The notes: generated by a model from the sequence alone, not told the origin. A stretch of 64,000 nt of DNA from Terriglobia bacterium (GCA_020072645.1 JAIQGK010000011.1:124001-188000); one strand, 5' to 3'. Counted from the first letter of the stretch, positions 15,998 through 25,048 are shown. Translations and numbers: made by a program.

Positions 15998-18405
15998 CCC
16001 GTCATAGCTGCTGCTGGAGGAGTTGAGAGCGCGGTAGTGACCGACTTTTGCAGGGTCAGCGTCCAGGGAAGCGAATCGGAATGGGTCAACGTGATTTGTG
16101 CCTGCGCGCCGCCATTGCCCGGATCAGGCGGAGCAATGGATTTGCTGGGACGAAGCAGCTGGTCATACTGAAACGTTGTGGTGTGGGCGGCATCACCGGG
16201 GGTGTTGCCGCTGGCCTGTGCCGTGGCATTTTCATTGGTCAGGCTGGTAAGAAGGCCGGTGTTGAAATCGTAGGTTCCGCTTACGCAGTGTGCCACACCG
16301 CTGGTCGAGGGCGAGCAGGTTTGGGTGGAATAACCTCCCACATAGAATGGGTCGTAGCTGTGGGTTGTGGTATGCCCCAGCGGATCAATCGCCTGATATG
16401 GCTCTCCCGTGTCGAACCAGTTGGTGTGGCTGGAGATAAAGCTGTTGCTGGAACTGAGCCAATGGCTCACCGTGGTCGGATTTCCGCGAACGCTCCAGGG
16501 TGCCGCGACATGCTGGGTGGTGATGGCCGGCGTGGGAGTGGTCAGATATCCCGGTTCGTCATAAACGTAATCGGTTTCAGTCAGGCAGTTTGTGGTCGTA
16601 GTCCCTGTCGAGGTGACTGCCAACGGACAACTCGATTTGGGGTTTGCCCCACTCGGGTCTATGGTGATGGTGGAAGCGGGCAGATCGAGAAGATGAGCCG
16701 CTAGGTAAGGGCGATTGCCGGATGCGTCAGTCTTCTGCCATTGGAAGATCGTGTCGGTTTCGCGCAACACGGGGCCGGGTGCGTTTGCTCCCCAGTCATA
16801 ATCAAGCTCCTTGATCACGTTGCCGAAGCTGGGCAGCCCTGCTCCCAGGCCGGGATCGGGATCTTTGTGTACTTTTTTGACCTTGCCGCTGGGATAAACC
16901 GTGGTCACCACGTCAGTGGCAAAAACGTTCCCAAGTTGGGTAGTTCCAGTGCCGTCGTCCGTCAACATGCTGGTTGACGAGTATGAGGTATCTACGCGCT
17001 GCAGCTTATTGTTGCTGCCGGCGGCGCCCTGATATTGAACCGTACTGGTCTCGTAAAGGCGGCAGCCAGGCCCCAGTCCGGCAGCTGCGCTCAGATCAGT
17101 GAAAGTGTGAACCATATCGTTTCCCGCGGGATCTGTCACGGTGTTCACACGCATGCCGCCGGAAAGGGGACCCCAGTTATACCTCCAAACGGAGGTGTGC
17201 CCCAGGCCATCATCCAAAGTGCGGGTTTGGACAGCGCGACTGTATGGATATGCCCCACCGCCGCAGCCGAGATAGTTGACCGTCGTCCATGCGTAAGAGA
17301 TGCTTCCGCCCGTCGGCAGGTGGATTGAGGTTATCTCTCCGTAATTATCGTAGGTGAATCCCCAGTATGTTCCATTCGGCAGGATTACGCTCATCAATCC
17401 AACAAACTGCCAGGTGGAATCGCTGGCGTCTTCCGCCACGCCGGAAACATTGAAAGCCGTCTGGATGGGAACGAAGGAGAAGCAGGTTTTTACCGTTTGG
17501 GATACTCCGTTCGGGTCCTGATAGCTGTTGAACCAGGCGCTGCTGATTGCATAAGGGCTCACGCAGCCGGAAAAATCCGTGGTGCTGCCGCCGGGACCAC
17601 CCATCAGAGCAGGCGGCTTCCCGAGAGTGTCAATAGTCCCCGTGCCTGTCATGGAAATCTGATTGCCATTGCTGTCTGTTATCAGGCTCGGGAATCCGAA
17701 CTCCGAACAATATTGCTCGCCGACCGATGCATCGTCCTGCATGGGTGCGAAAACTCCTCCGGTGAGCCCTCCGCTCAGCAAATAGTTTCCCGCCTTGGTG
17801 CAATGGCCGCCGGCAAATGTTCCTTCGAATTTGTTCCCGCTTCGATCGGTGACAGTGAAATCCTGCAAGACGCCGGTGGAACCATCGGGATTGCTCATTG
17901 CCAGATGAAAACCAGTGAGGTCGATTGAATCGAACTGCGTGGGCTCGCCGTATTGGTCTTCTGTGCCGGCTACCCCGTGCAACTTATGGACGCTGCCGCT
18001 CTCGCTGGTGATGCTGTAGTCGTACGCATACAGCACGGCTAGGTTGTCGTAGATATGGTTCATCTCGATGGTGCGGTGCAGCTTCAGGAAGGGCGAGGAT
18101 TGGAGAAATATCCCGGCTCCGCCTTTGGCCCACTTGCAGCCGGGGTTGCATACCACCTGCCAGTCTTGCGACGTCGAATAGAGGGTGTTGGAAACCTTGA
18201 GAGAGCCGCGCTGCGGAGTTTCCGGCGTCAGCGGCGCGTGGAAAATCACATTGCCGTTCATGAGGTTCACTGTATCGAGCTGGCTGCCTTCATAGGACCC
18301 ATAGGGCTTGAATCCATTCTCAAGGTTAGGAGCAGACTGAGCCAAAAGCAGGGTGTTGACTCCAAAAATGATGGCGAAAAGCTGTAACCACTTGGCAAAT
18401 TTCAT
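15943..18405 (-). CDS. RHS repeat protein, N-terminal half (ends at a frameshift)
   Basis: An 820-residue protein with a signal peptide (FAKWLQLFAIIFGVNTLLLAQ), then an N-terminal domain typical of acidobacterial RHS proteins (YGSYEGSQLDTVNLMNGNV), many Gly/Tyr/Trp strands and the first YD-type repeats (GFTYDNYGEITSIHLPTGG). After TLQKSVTTAL the frame runs into non-RHS sequence and stops, while the next frame continues the RHS pattern (SSSYDGLGRVFQTQ). The two halves overlap by 55 nt and would join into one ~1950-residue exported protein if the shift near 16025 were repaired. The lesion could be real, programmed or a sequence error. Confidence 0.85.
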   Translation of the reverse strand: MKFAKWLQLFAIIFGVNTLLLAQSAPNLENGFKPYGSYEGSQLDTVNLMNGNVIFHAPLTPETPQRGSLKVSNTLYSTSQDWQVVCNPGCKWAKGGAGIFLQSSPFLKLHRTIEMNHIYDNLAVLYAYDYSITSESGSVHKLHGVAGTEDQYGEPTQFDSIDLTGFHLAMSNPDGSTGVLQDFTVTDRSGNKFEGTFAGGHCTKAGNYLLSGGLTGGVFAPMQDDASVGEQYCSEFGFPSLITDSNGNQISMTGTGTIDTLGKPPALMGGPGGSTTDFSGCVSPYAISSAWFNSYQDPNGVSQTVKTCFSFVPIQTAFNVSGVAEDASDSTWQFVGLMSVILPNGTYWGFTYDNYGEITSIHLPTGGSISYAWTTVNYLGCGGGAYPYSRAVQTRTLDDGLGHTSVWRYNWGPLSGGMRVNTVTDPAGNDMVHTFTDLSAAAGLGPGCRLYETSTVQYQGAAGSNNKLQRVDTSYSSTSMLTDDGTGTTQLGNVFATDVVTTVYPSGKVKKVHKDPDPGLGAGLPSFGNVIKELDYDWGANAPGPVLRETDTIFQWQKTDASGNRPYLAAHLLDLPASTITIDPSGANPKSSCPLAVTSTGTTTTNCLTETDYVYDEPGYLTTPTPAITTQHVAAPWSVRGNPTTVSHWLSSSNSFISSHTNWFDTGEPYQAIDPLGHTTTHSYDPFYVGGYSTQTCSPSTSGVAHCVSGTYDFNTGLLTSLTNENATAQASGNTPGDAAHTTTFQYDQLLRPSKSIAPPDPGNGGAQAQITLTHSDSLPWTLTLQKSVTTALSTPPAAAMTGWDAFSRPSTSCPMAHPR

Positions 18406-18759
18406 GAACTCACCTTGAAGCAGATTTTGTGTAGCTTGTTGCGCGGAGAAATTCAGGGAACCAACTTCTTAAGGGGTGTGGCTAAATTTTATAAATGGGG
18501 ATGGGAGCGGGCGACAAGTGACTAGTTTGTAAACAGCAACGCGAACAAGTCGGCAATGGGCGGCGCAGGATGCGTTGAAAATGCGGCCTGGCTTGATCAA
18601 GAATCTTATGGCATCCACATAAATGGCGTGTTGAGCAATGTGGCGTGGAGATTGATTTCGAATGGGGAAGTCTTCAATCAAAGTTCTCTTTGACGTCGGA
18701 ACGGCTAACACTTTGGAAAGCCTCCAGTGATTTTGCGCATTCGTGGTTAAATAGCTATC

Positions 18760-18936
18760 GTGCCAAAAAAGAAGAAGCTCAAGAAATTTAGTGCGACGAG
18801 CGCGGTAAAGGCGGCGTCGCGGGCTGTGCTGGGGACTCCTCCACCAGTGAAGCGCGCGGAGAACAAGAAGCACGCAAAAAAAGATAAGCACAAACCCAAC
18901 CTGGGAAAGCTGCTGGCGGATGCCGATCGCGGATAA
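18760..18936 (+). CDS. Small lysine-rich basic protein
   Basis: A 58-residue frame from a GTG at 18760, of strongly basic composition: VPKKKKLKKFSATSAVKAAS, a central GTPPPVKR, then KKHAKKDKHKPNLGKLLADA. It has regular third-codon-position G/C and a complete stop, so it looks like a real gene. Small Lys/Ala/Pro-rich proteins of this kind occur in Acidobacteriota; function not established, nucleic-acid or ribosome binding is possible from charge. The ribosome site is weak. It starts 354 bp from the divergent RHS gene. Confidence 0.5.
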   Translation: MPKKKKLKKFSATSAVKAASRAVLGTPPPVKRAENKKHAKKDKHKPNLGKLLADADRG

Positions 18937-19652
18937 GAGACCTCGCTCACAATATCGGCAAGGTTTCAGCTAGGCGCGACTGAGAATAATAAAAGAGGAT
19001 TGAGCAATCCATCTGAGAGCCGGCGAGATGTAGTCTTTGACTAACTTCAAGTATGCATAACTTCTATGTTGCCCTAATGATTTCCTAGCCATTTCTCTAG
19101 CGACGCTTCTCCACGTCCCCGTGCCCTAAATGGAAGCTTATCTATTGCCGAACTTCCTGCCTGTCCCGCGTCGCACCGACATTGAAGCATGTTTGATGAT
19201 GAGGCTCTCCTGGCGCGGCCAGAGGCGCGACGCACCGGCGATCGGGGGGGGATTGTGCAGGGTTTTGCATTGTGTACGGAGGAGCGCAGAAAAATATAAC
19301 GGAATACGATTTGTTAAAGAATTTAATACGGCCTTAATGAAGTCCTAAGTTGGCGGGCGCACTCTGAGCGGGTATCGACGGGTGGATGCTTTGGTCATCC
19401 GCGGGAAGTGCATTCTTCCGGTGGATGTAGGGCAGCCACAAAAAACAAGGACCCTCAACAAGTGCCGTGGTGCGACGGCGCTGAAGGTCACTGAAGGCAA
19501 TGTAAGGCAAGAACTGGGTTTCCGGCCCCGCAGCTTCACGCTTAATTTATCCAGTTTTTACTTTGGCTATGCAGCAGTGTTCGTCAGCCGACGAAGCATC
19601 TTGTTCACCACACGCATTGTCCGGTCAGTGGAGCACACAAGGAGCGCTTCAA
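18937..19652. other. Long leader upstream of the di-heme protein
   Basis: About 700 bases without a convincing gene. It is AT-richer than its neighbours between 19030 and 19130 and around 19285-19345. Two small hairpins lie at 19382-19426 (GGATG/CATCC and GGAAG/CTTCC), which could form a structured 5' leader of the di-heme gene. I see no known riboswitch. Open frames on either strand here lack family-like sequence. Confidence 0.35.
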
Positions 19653-21803
19653 ATGCTTTCCCAAAGCAAACTCAAAAAATTGGTCGTGCTGATACTTTCT
19701 CTTTGCGCGATCACACTACTCAGTGTCACCTATCTCTCTGCCAAAGGCGGCGGAGGTGGTGGCGGTCAAGACAACGGCAATGGCGGCCAGGGCGGTAGGG
19801 GTGGAAATGGCGGCGTCCAGGCCAGCGGACAAAAAGGCAAAGGCGGAAATGGCGGTGGCGATCAAGGTGGCGGCGGCAATAATGGAGGCGGCACCGGCAG
19901 CGGCAAAGGTGGAAATGGTGGCGGCGGAGGAAATGGTGGCAATGGCGGTGGTAAAGGCGGAAATGGTGGTGGCGGAAATGGGGCAGGCGGTCATGATGGC
20001 CGTGGCCTTGCTTCGCTAAAAACCATTACTGTCCCCGGGCCAACCGCGGCTGAGCTTGCCGACCTGATCCAGGACAAGAACGCGGCCATCGCTCTGGGCA
20101 AGGCTTTCTTCTGGGAAATGCAATTTGGCAGCGACGGCCAGACAGCCTGCGCTACCTGCCATTTCAATGCTGGCGCGGACAGCCGCACCACCAACCAGAC
20201 TGATCCTGGCTTGCGTCGCGTTGATGGCAACGGCAATCCCGCGGCGGATTCAACTACTTTCCACGCAGGCTTTGGACCGAACTATGCTCTCAGCCTGAGT
20301 GACTTTCCTCTACACACCTCTACTCGCGACAACAACAACATCGTGGGGTCGCAGGGTGTGTTCCGCAACAACTTTAATGATGTGGTGCTTGGCCAGGCCG
20401 CGGAAAACGAAACTGGCGTCGCCGATCCTGTCTGGAGCATCTCTGACGGTAATGGCGGCACGCTGAACGTGCGCCGTTCTACTCCGCGCAACGCGCCTCC
20501 TGTAATCAATGCGGTTTTCAACTACCGCAATTTCTGGGACGGCCGCGCGCAACAGACCTTTAACGGCGTGAATCCTTTTGGCGCCGGTGATCCTAGCGCA
20601 AAGTTAATCTCGGTCGATCCCAGCAACCCGAACGCTACTATCGAGGTCACGCTTCGTCTCTCGAACTCTGCGCTGGCATCGCAGGCTGTTGGACCTCCGG
20701 GTAGCGACGTTGAAATGTCTGCTGCAGGACGTCCGTTTGTGAAGATGGGCAAGAAGATGCTCATGCTCACTCCGCTGGCGCTGCAACAGGTCGCCCCAGA
20801 TGATAGCGTTCTCGGCAGCTTGAGCGCGGCTCCTGCCAACGGCTTGACTACAAACTATATCTCCATGATCAAGGCAGCTTTCCAGCCCAAGTGGTGGAGC
20901 TCTAATGTAGTAGTTGATGCGAATAGCAACATACTATTCAACGGTACGCCACAAAATACTGATGAATACTCACAGATGGAGTACAACTTCTCTATGTTCT
21001 GGGGAGTAGCTATCCAGATGTATGAGTCAACCCTGGTTTCAGATAGCTCACGCTTTGACCAGTTCATGGAAGGCAACCGCTCTGCTCTTACTTCGCTTGA
21101 GCAGCTCGGCCTGAATCGCTTTGAAGGTAAAGGCGGCTGCATCAATTGCCACAACGGCGCTGAGTTTACTGATGCCACGGTATCCAATGTTCTGCACCAC
21201 GGCGGCTCGGTGGTTGAGCAACTGCCCGGCGGACGCTGGCATGACATCGGCTTCCACAACATCGGCGTTCGTCCCACTGATGACGACATGGGAATCGCGG
21301 CCTCTGATCCTTCTGGATTAGCCTCGCTCTCAGTCGCTCAGCTCGCTTCCATGGGACAGGTCACCGGAACTGCAGTCCCAGCCGGTGCGCCGGTTGCTGT
21401 GGGCGGAGCAGTTAAGACGCCCAGCCTGCGCAACGTCGAACTGACCGCTCCATTCTTTGTGAACGGCGGCCAGGCCACGCTCGGCCAGGTGGTTGACTTC
21501 TACAGCCGCCGCGGTGATTTCCCGTCCGCGGACATGGACCCCAATCTTGAACGGGCAAGCTTTGGTCCGCTCGATAAAGTTGCGGTCGTCGCTTTCCTGA
21601 AGTCGCTTACCGATGAGCGAGTGCGCAGCCAGAGCGCGCCCTTTGATCATCCTTCACTCACCGTGCCGAACGGCGCAGTGGTGAACAACGGAGTTTTGAC
21701 GGAACAAACAATCACTATCCCAGCTACCGGCGCCGCCGGCGGAGCGCCCCAGGCCAGGTTCTGCGATTCATTGGCCGGAGCGTCTTCGTCAGCCTGCCAG
21801 TAA
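19653..21803 (+). CDS. Di-heme cytochrome c peroxidase family protein with Gly-rich linker
   Basis: A 716-residue exported protein. The ATG at 19653 follows AAGGAG and opens a signal peptide (LKKLVVLILSLCAITLLSVTYLSA). Residues ~34-125 are a low-complexity Gly/Asn linker. The body is of the CcpA/MauG type with two c-type heme sites: CATCH (C166, C169, H170) and CINCH (C496, C499, H500). Late segments such as PSLRNVELTAPFFVNGGQATL and VVAFLKSLTDERVRS match the family C-terminus. At over 700 residues it is much longer than the ~330 of classical peroxidases, with extra sequence between the hemes. It probably acts in periplasmic redox or peroxide chemistry; reaction unknown. Confidence 0.88.
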   Translation: MLSQSKLKKLVVLILSLCAITLLSVTYLSAKGGGGGGGQDNGNGGQGGRGGNGGVQASGQKGKGGNGGGDQGGGGNNGGGTGSGKGGNGGGGGNGGNGGGKGGNGGGGNGAGGHDGRGLASLKTITVPGPTAAELADLIQDKNAAIALGKAFFWEMQFGSDGQTACATCHFNAGADSRTTNQTDPGLRRVDGNGNPAADSTTFHAGFGPNYALSLSDFPLHTSTRDNNNIVGSQGVFRNNFNDVVLGQAAENETGVADPVWSISDGNGGTLNVRRSTPRNAPPVINAVFNYRNFWDGRAQQTFNGVNPFGAGDPSAKLISVDPSNPNATIEVTLRLSNSALASQAVGPPGSDVEMSAAGRPFVKMGKKMLMLTPLALQQVAPDDSVLGSLSAAPANGLTTNYISMIKAAFQPKWWSSNVVVDANSNILFNGTPQNTDEYSQMEYNFSMFWGVAIQMYESTLVSDSSRFDQFMEGNRSALTSLEQLGLNRFEGKGGCINCHNGAEFTDATVSNVLHHGGSVVEQLPGGRWHDIGFHNIGVRPTDDDMGIAASDPSGLASLSVAQLASMGQVTGTAVPAGAPVAVGGAVKTPSLRNVELTAPFFVNGGQATLGQVVDFYSRRGDFPSADMDPNLERASFGPLDKVAVVAFLKSLTDERVRSQSAPFDHPSLTVPNGAVVNNGVLTEQTITIPATGAAGGAPQARFCDSLAGASSSACQ

Positions 21804-21839
21804 AACGGTTTGTAACATTTGTAAGCTGTTGATTGATTA

Positions 21840-21872
21840 AGAGGTCGCAAAAAAAGGCGGCCTCTTTTTTTA
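21840..21872 (+). terminator. Rho-independent terminator of the di-heme gene
   Basis: A 9-bp stem (AGAGGTCGC paired with GCGGCCTCT, one G-T wobble) with an A-rich loop, followed by a run of seven T. It lies 37 bases after the stop of the di-heme gene. Confidence 0.88.
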
Positions 21873-22038
21873 TTGGAAATGAATTGTGGAGCGCAGGCGC
21901 CCTCGCCTGCGATTTTTGCTCAGCTGATTTTGTCCGCGCCTCCGCGGTAGGCTTCCGCTTCCGATCCTCAAATGTTGCGATTTTGGCGATCATGGCAAGT
22001 TCAGATCAGTGGGATCAGTGTTGATCAGTAATAAGGTC

Positions 22039-22356
22039 TTATTCTCGCCTCTGCACAATCGCCATTCCCGCCAGCCCCAGTCCCATACCCACACAAAACG
22101 CCGGGCTGGCCACCAGAAACAGGGCGACGAAAATCAGCACCATCACTGCCGCGATCTTGGCATGATGGAGCGTGTAATCAAAAACCAGCAGGACCACCAG
22201 CGATGCCAGCACCGCAACCAGGCAATAGCCCGCCTGCGCCAAAGAGAAGTTTTCATGCCGATAGTAGCGCACCGCGCCGGCTGCAAAGATCGCCACAGCC
22301 AGCAAAAGCAATATCGCCGGCGCTTTGGCCATGCCACTTTGTTGTCGCTGATTCAT
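22039..22356 (-). CDS. Small integral membrane protein
   Basis: About 105 residues when started at the ATG at 22356. Three to four hydrophobic segments are visible: APAILLLLAVAIFAAGAVRY, YCLVAVLASLVVLLVFDY, IAAVMVLIFVALFLVA and GLGLAGMAIV. No family is recognised. An upstream extension to 22488 runs through intergenic low-complexity sequence and is rejected. Confidence 0.55.
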   Translation of the reverse strand: MNQRQQSGMAKAPAILLLLAVAIFAAGAVRYYRHENFSLAQAGYCLVAVLASLVVLLVFDYTLHHAKIAAVMVLIFVALFLVASPAFCVGMGLGLAGMAIVQRRE

Positions 22357-22379
22357 GGGGCGAAGAATATCACCATCGA

Positions 22380-22606
22380 GGCGCGGAGGTAGAGCGGAAC
22401 GGAACTGACTGCGGATTAACACGGATAAAAGCGGATTCGGGAACATTGCCAAAATCGCGGAATTGCCAAAAAATCCAAATTGAAACACCGAGCGATACTA
22501 ATCTGGGGTAAAGTTTTGCTTTTCTCCGCGTCTCAGCGCCTCCGCGGTGAGCCCGTCTCTTTCAAAATACTTTCCCTGCGCCGCATTCTGCGTTACAACA
22601 TCATTC
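22380..22606. repeat. Intergenic degenerate words (two families)
   Basis: Positions 22380-22435 (GGCGCGGAGG, GCGGATTAACACGG, AAAAGCGGATTCGGG) and 22515-22560 (CCGCGTCTCAGCGCCTCCGCGG) are of the 'CGCGGAG/CGCGGATT' type. Positions 22441-22485 (CATTGCCAAAATCGCGGAA, ATTGCCAAAAAATCC) are of the 'TTGCCAAAA' type also seen around 36.4 kb. No gene is apparent. Confidence 0.5.
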
Positions 22607-23149
22607 ATGACCCATCAGCAGCTTGTCCGGATGGCCGAGCAGTGGCTTCGCACCCGATATCGTTGTGGAATCGTCCTGTCAGAGCAGTCTTGCGCCAGCG
22701 GCGAGACGCCCGACGTGATCGCCTGGAAGGGCAAGTGCCGCTCCGTGGTGGTGGAATGCAAGGTGTCGCGCGCTGACTTTTTTGCCGACCAGGAAAAGCC
22801 TTTCCGCAAAGATCCTGAGCTGGCCATGGGCTGTGAGCGCTTCTATCTCGCGCCGCAAGGCCTTGTCTGCGCCGGCGAGCTGCCGCCAAAATGGGGACTG
22901 CTGGAATGCAAAGGACGCGAAGTTCGCATGGCGGTGAAGCCGTGCCGCCAGGCCCAGCGCAGCCAGACCGGCCTGATGTGGGAAATGAATTTGCTGCTGG
23001 CCAGCCTGCGCCGCGTGGAAGTCCGCATTGAGCCGCAGACGATCACGGATTTTCTAAAGTGGAAGAACCGGCTGGCTGAATACAACGGTGGACGCCTGCC
23101 GGAAGGCGTCGTCGCGCCTGAAGCCGAGCCAAATGTGCATCTGGTGTGA
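22607..23149 (+). CDS. MmcB-like nuclease-fold protein
   Basis: A 180-residue protein. The core DVIAWKGKCRSVVVECKVSR followed by ADFFADQEKPFRKDPELA and ERFYLAPQGLVC matches the layout of MmcB-like/restriction-endonuclease-like proteins: a D ... ExK active-site motif (Asp of PDVIA, Glu and Lys of VECK) with a D-F-x-A-D segment and an aromatic strand. Such proteins are implicated in DNA repair, but that role is inferred here only from similarity. I chose the ATG at 22607 (MTHQQLVRMAEQWL) because the upstream frame is low-complexity intergenic sequence. No neighbour is obviously linked. Confidence 0.65.
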   Translation: MTHQQLVRMAEQWLRTRYRCGIVLSEQSCASGETPDVIAWKGKCRSVVVECKVSRADFFADQEKPFRKDPELAMGCERFYLAPQGLVCAGELPPKWGLLECKGREVRMAVKPCRQAQRSQTGLMWEMNLLLASLRRVEVRIEPQTITDFLKWKNRLAEYNGGRLPEGVVAPEAEPNVHLV

Positions 23150-23253
23150 CCGAACCAGCCGCGAATCAACGCGAAGAAACGCGAATCAAACCTGGCCGCA
23201 GAGCATTTGCTACGATTCATTGTGGCGATCACTGTTTAGATCGGTTGTTCAGA

Positions 23254-23493
23254 TTAGCGCCCCGCGCTTTTCTTGCGCACGCGTTTTGCTCGCGGTGGCG
23301 ATAGCGTACTGATTTGCTTTAGCAGCCGGAAGCGCACTGCGTCACCGCAAACCTTACATCGCGGGAACAGATCGCGCGCCCGCAGCAGGACTTTGTGCGG
23401 CTGCCGATGCGCGCTGTGGATCACCTGATAAATGCCGCTCTGGCTGCAGAATGCACCAGGAAGAAGATCGTCTCCGGAACCGGCGCCTTCCAT
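23254..23493 (-). CDS. Small zinc-knuckle protein (paralogue of 4469-4714)
   Basis: A 79-residue protein with SGIYQVIHSAHRQPHKVLLR and FPRCKVCGDAVRF, the same 'SGIYxxxHxxH ... L ... FPxCxxC' plan as the small gene at 4469-4714. One CxxC pair plus His residues could bind metal. The tail is basic (PPRAKRVRKKSAG). The ATG at 23493 is preceded by GGAG at about 6 nt, a good site. Function not known to me. Confidence 0.65.
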   Translation of the reverse strand: MEGAGSGDDLLPGAFCSQSGIYQVIHSAHRQPHKVLLRARDLFPRCKVCGDAVRFRLLKQISTLSPPRAKRVRKKSAGR

Positions 23494-23691
23494 AAGGATC
23501 TCCAGCTTGAACCTGCCGCCGTGAGAGGTTGGGCGCGTGCGAGAACGGCAGTCACAAATTTAGATGATGCTCGCGCTGCTTCGGTTGCGCTCGTCGGCAG
23601 CTTCTGCGTGGGGCCAATCGCCCATAAGCAACCGCTTTATCGTCGGGAATCAACCCGCATCGAAGCCGCAAGGCCGTTAAGGATAAACGGC

Positions 23692-24858
23692 TTACTTGTC
23701 GCTGGGCTTGCGCTTGATCACCGGACGGTCATCGTCCTGGCTCTTACCGTTTTGGTCAGGGGATGTATCGTTCGGGTTCTTGCTTCCAGCCGTGCGGCGC
23801 AGGTCTGGTTTCTGCTCTTCCTTGCCGTCTTTTTGCAGCTTGTGTTTCATCACCAGCGCCAGCCGCTTCTTGGCTTGCTCAAAGTCCGAGCTGCTTACAA
23901 TGTACTGGTCGCGTGGCGGCAGAATGGAGCCAATCTCGCGCTGCGATTGCGCGATCCGGTCCGGCGTTTGCGGATGGTCCCCATAAAGCCTGGCCCTGAA
24001 GCCCGCGCGTCTCTTCTCCATGGCTTGTATCTTTTCAAAAAAGTCGATCATGCCATTGGGATCGTAGCCCGCCTTGTAGGCGTACTGTATCCCAAGGTAG
24101 TCGGCCTGGGCCTCAAAGTTGCGGCCAAACTTGCTGAAGACAGCCGGGATCCCAAAGTTCGCGGCCTCATTGGCTCCAATCCCCGCAATGCCTCCAGTCA
24201 TAATGATCACGGGAATCATCGCAATCTGGGCAAAGGCCCCGCGCGTGGACTCCCGCGCCGCATGGCAGGCCGCAACATGCCCAATCTCATGCGCCATCAC
24301 CCCGGCAAGTTCGGCCTCATCGTCGGCCAGCAGAATGCTTCCGGCATTCACAAACATGTAGCCGCCGGGCAGCGCAAAAGCGTTGGGATCTTCCACGTCC
24401 AGCACCTTGATGGTGAAAGGCAGCTTTGAATCGGAGTTGCGCACAAGGTTTTGCCCCAGGCGGTTTACGTATTCATTCACCACGGGGTCGGTAATCAGGT
24501 GTTGCGTCTGTTCCACCTGCTGGGCAAACTCCTGGCCCATTCTTACCTGGCTGTCCAGCGTGTACCAATTTCCCAGTCCGCGATTGCAGCCTACATTGCG
24601 GCTGCCAATGGCATTCAGGTCATTGATTCCTTTGCCGTGGTAGAACTTGTCATCGTCTCCGACTTGCTTTTCTTGCGTTTGCTTGTCTTCGGCCTGCTTG
24701 TCTTCGCTTTGCTTGGCTTTAGTTTGCTTATTCTGGTCCTTCTGCTCTTGCGGTGCAGCAAAGGCCATGGCGGATAGAAAGCCGGTGGATAGAAGGAGCG
24801 CCCAACCCAGGAAAAATCTTCTGCGGAACACGATTTGCCTCCCTCGACGGCCAAGCAT
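23692..24858 (-). CDS. M48-family zinc metalloprotease
   Basis: A 388-residue protein with a signal peptide (FFLGWALLLSTGFLSAMAFA) and a repetitive KQ/ED-rich linker (residues ~38-65). The peptidase domain has H190-E191-I-G-H194 (VMAHEIGHVAACHA) and the third zinc ligand E249 in NFEAQADYLG. It resembles BepA/LoiP-type periplasmic quality-control proteases of outer-membrane assembly; there is no C-terminal TPR region, only a charged tail. Expected to act in the periplasm. It is preceded by the amidase gene on the same strand, separated by ~190 bp with a hairpin. Confidence 0.9.
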   Translation of the reverse strand: MLGRRGRQIVFRRRFFLGWALLLSTGFLSAMAFAAPQEQKDQNKQTKAKQSEDKQAEDKQTQEKQVGDDDKFYHGKGINDLNAIGSRNVGCNRGLGNWYTLDSQVRMGQEFAQQVEQTQHLITDPVVNEYVNRLGQNLVRNSDSKLPFTIKVLDVEDPNAFALPGGYMFVNAGSILLADDEAELAGVMAHEIGHVAACHAARESTRGAFAQIAMIPVIIMTGGIAGIGANEAANFGIPAVFSKFGRNFEAQADYLGIQYAYKAGYDPNGMIDFFEKIQAMEKRRAGFRARLYGDHPQTPDRIAQSQREIGSILPPRDQYIVSSSDFEQAKKRLALVMKHKLQKDGKEEQKPDLRRTAGSKNPNDTSPDQNGKSQDDDRPVIKRKPSDK

Positions 24859-24999
24859 TGGAGAAGATGATTATACCGCGAGGCGATAAGCGGGCGTGAG
24901 CGGGCGAAACCCCGATTGTGGGTCAGTTTGAAGAACTGGCCCACTGGCAGTATCAGCGTGTAGCGATTCGTTGGCGAATTGCGTGCCTTTAGGCAGACG

Positions 25000-25019
25000 T
25001 TCATCGCGCTAGCGATGAA
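25000..25019 (-). terminator. Hairpin between the amidase and M48 genes
   Basis: A perfect 8-bp inverted repeat (TTCATCGC / GCGATGAA) with a GCTA loop, 30 bases after the amidase stop. There is no T-run, so intrinsic termination is uncertain; it could instead protect the mRNA 3' end. Confidence 0.4.
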
Positions 25020-25048
25020 TCGAGCTTCGGCTCCAAGCCCTGGCTTTC

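Noticed and set aside
18469-18891. 140-residue minus-strand frame
   Set aside because: Antisense of the basic 58-residue gene plus intergenic sequence.
19740-20010. GGNGG DNA repeat as a satellite or mobile repeat
   Set aside because: It is the in-frame Gly-rich linker of the di-heme protein.
23395-24429. 344-residue plus-strand frame
   Set aside because: Antisense of the M48 peptidase gene and its 3' flank.
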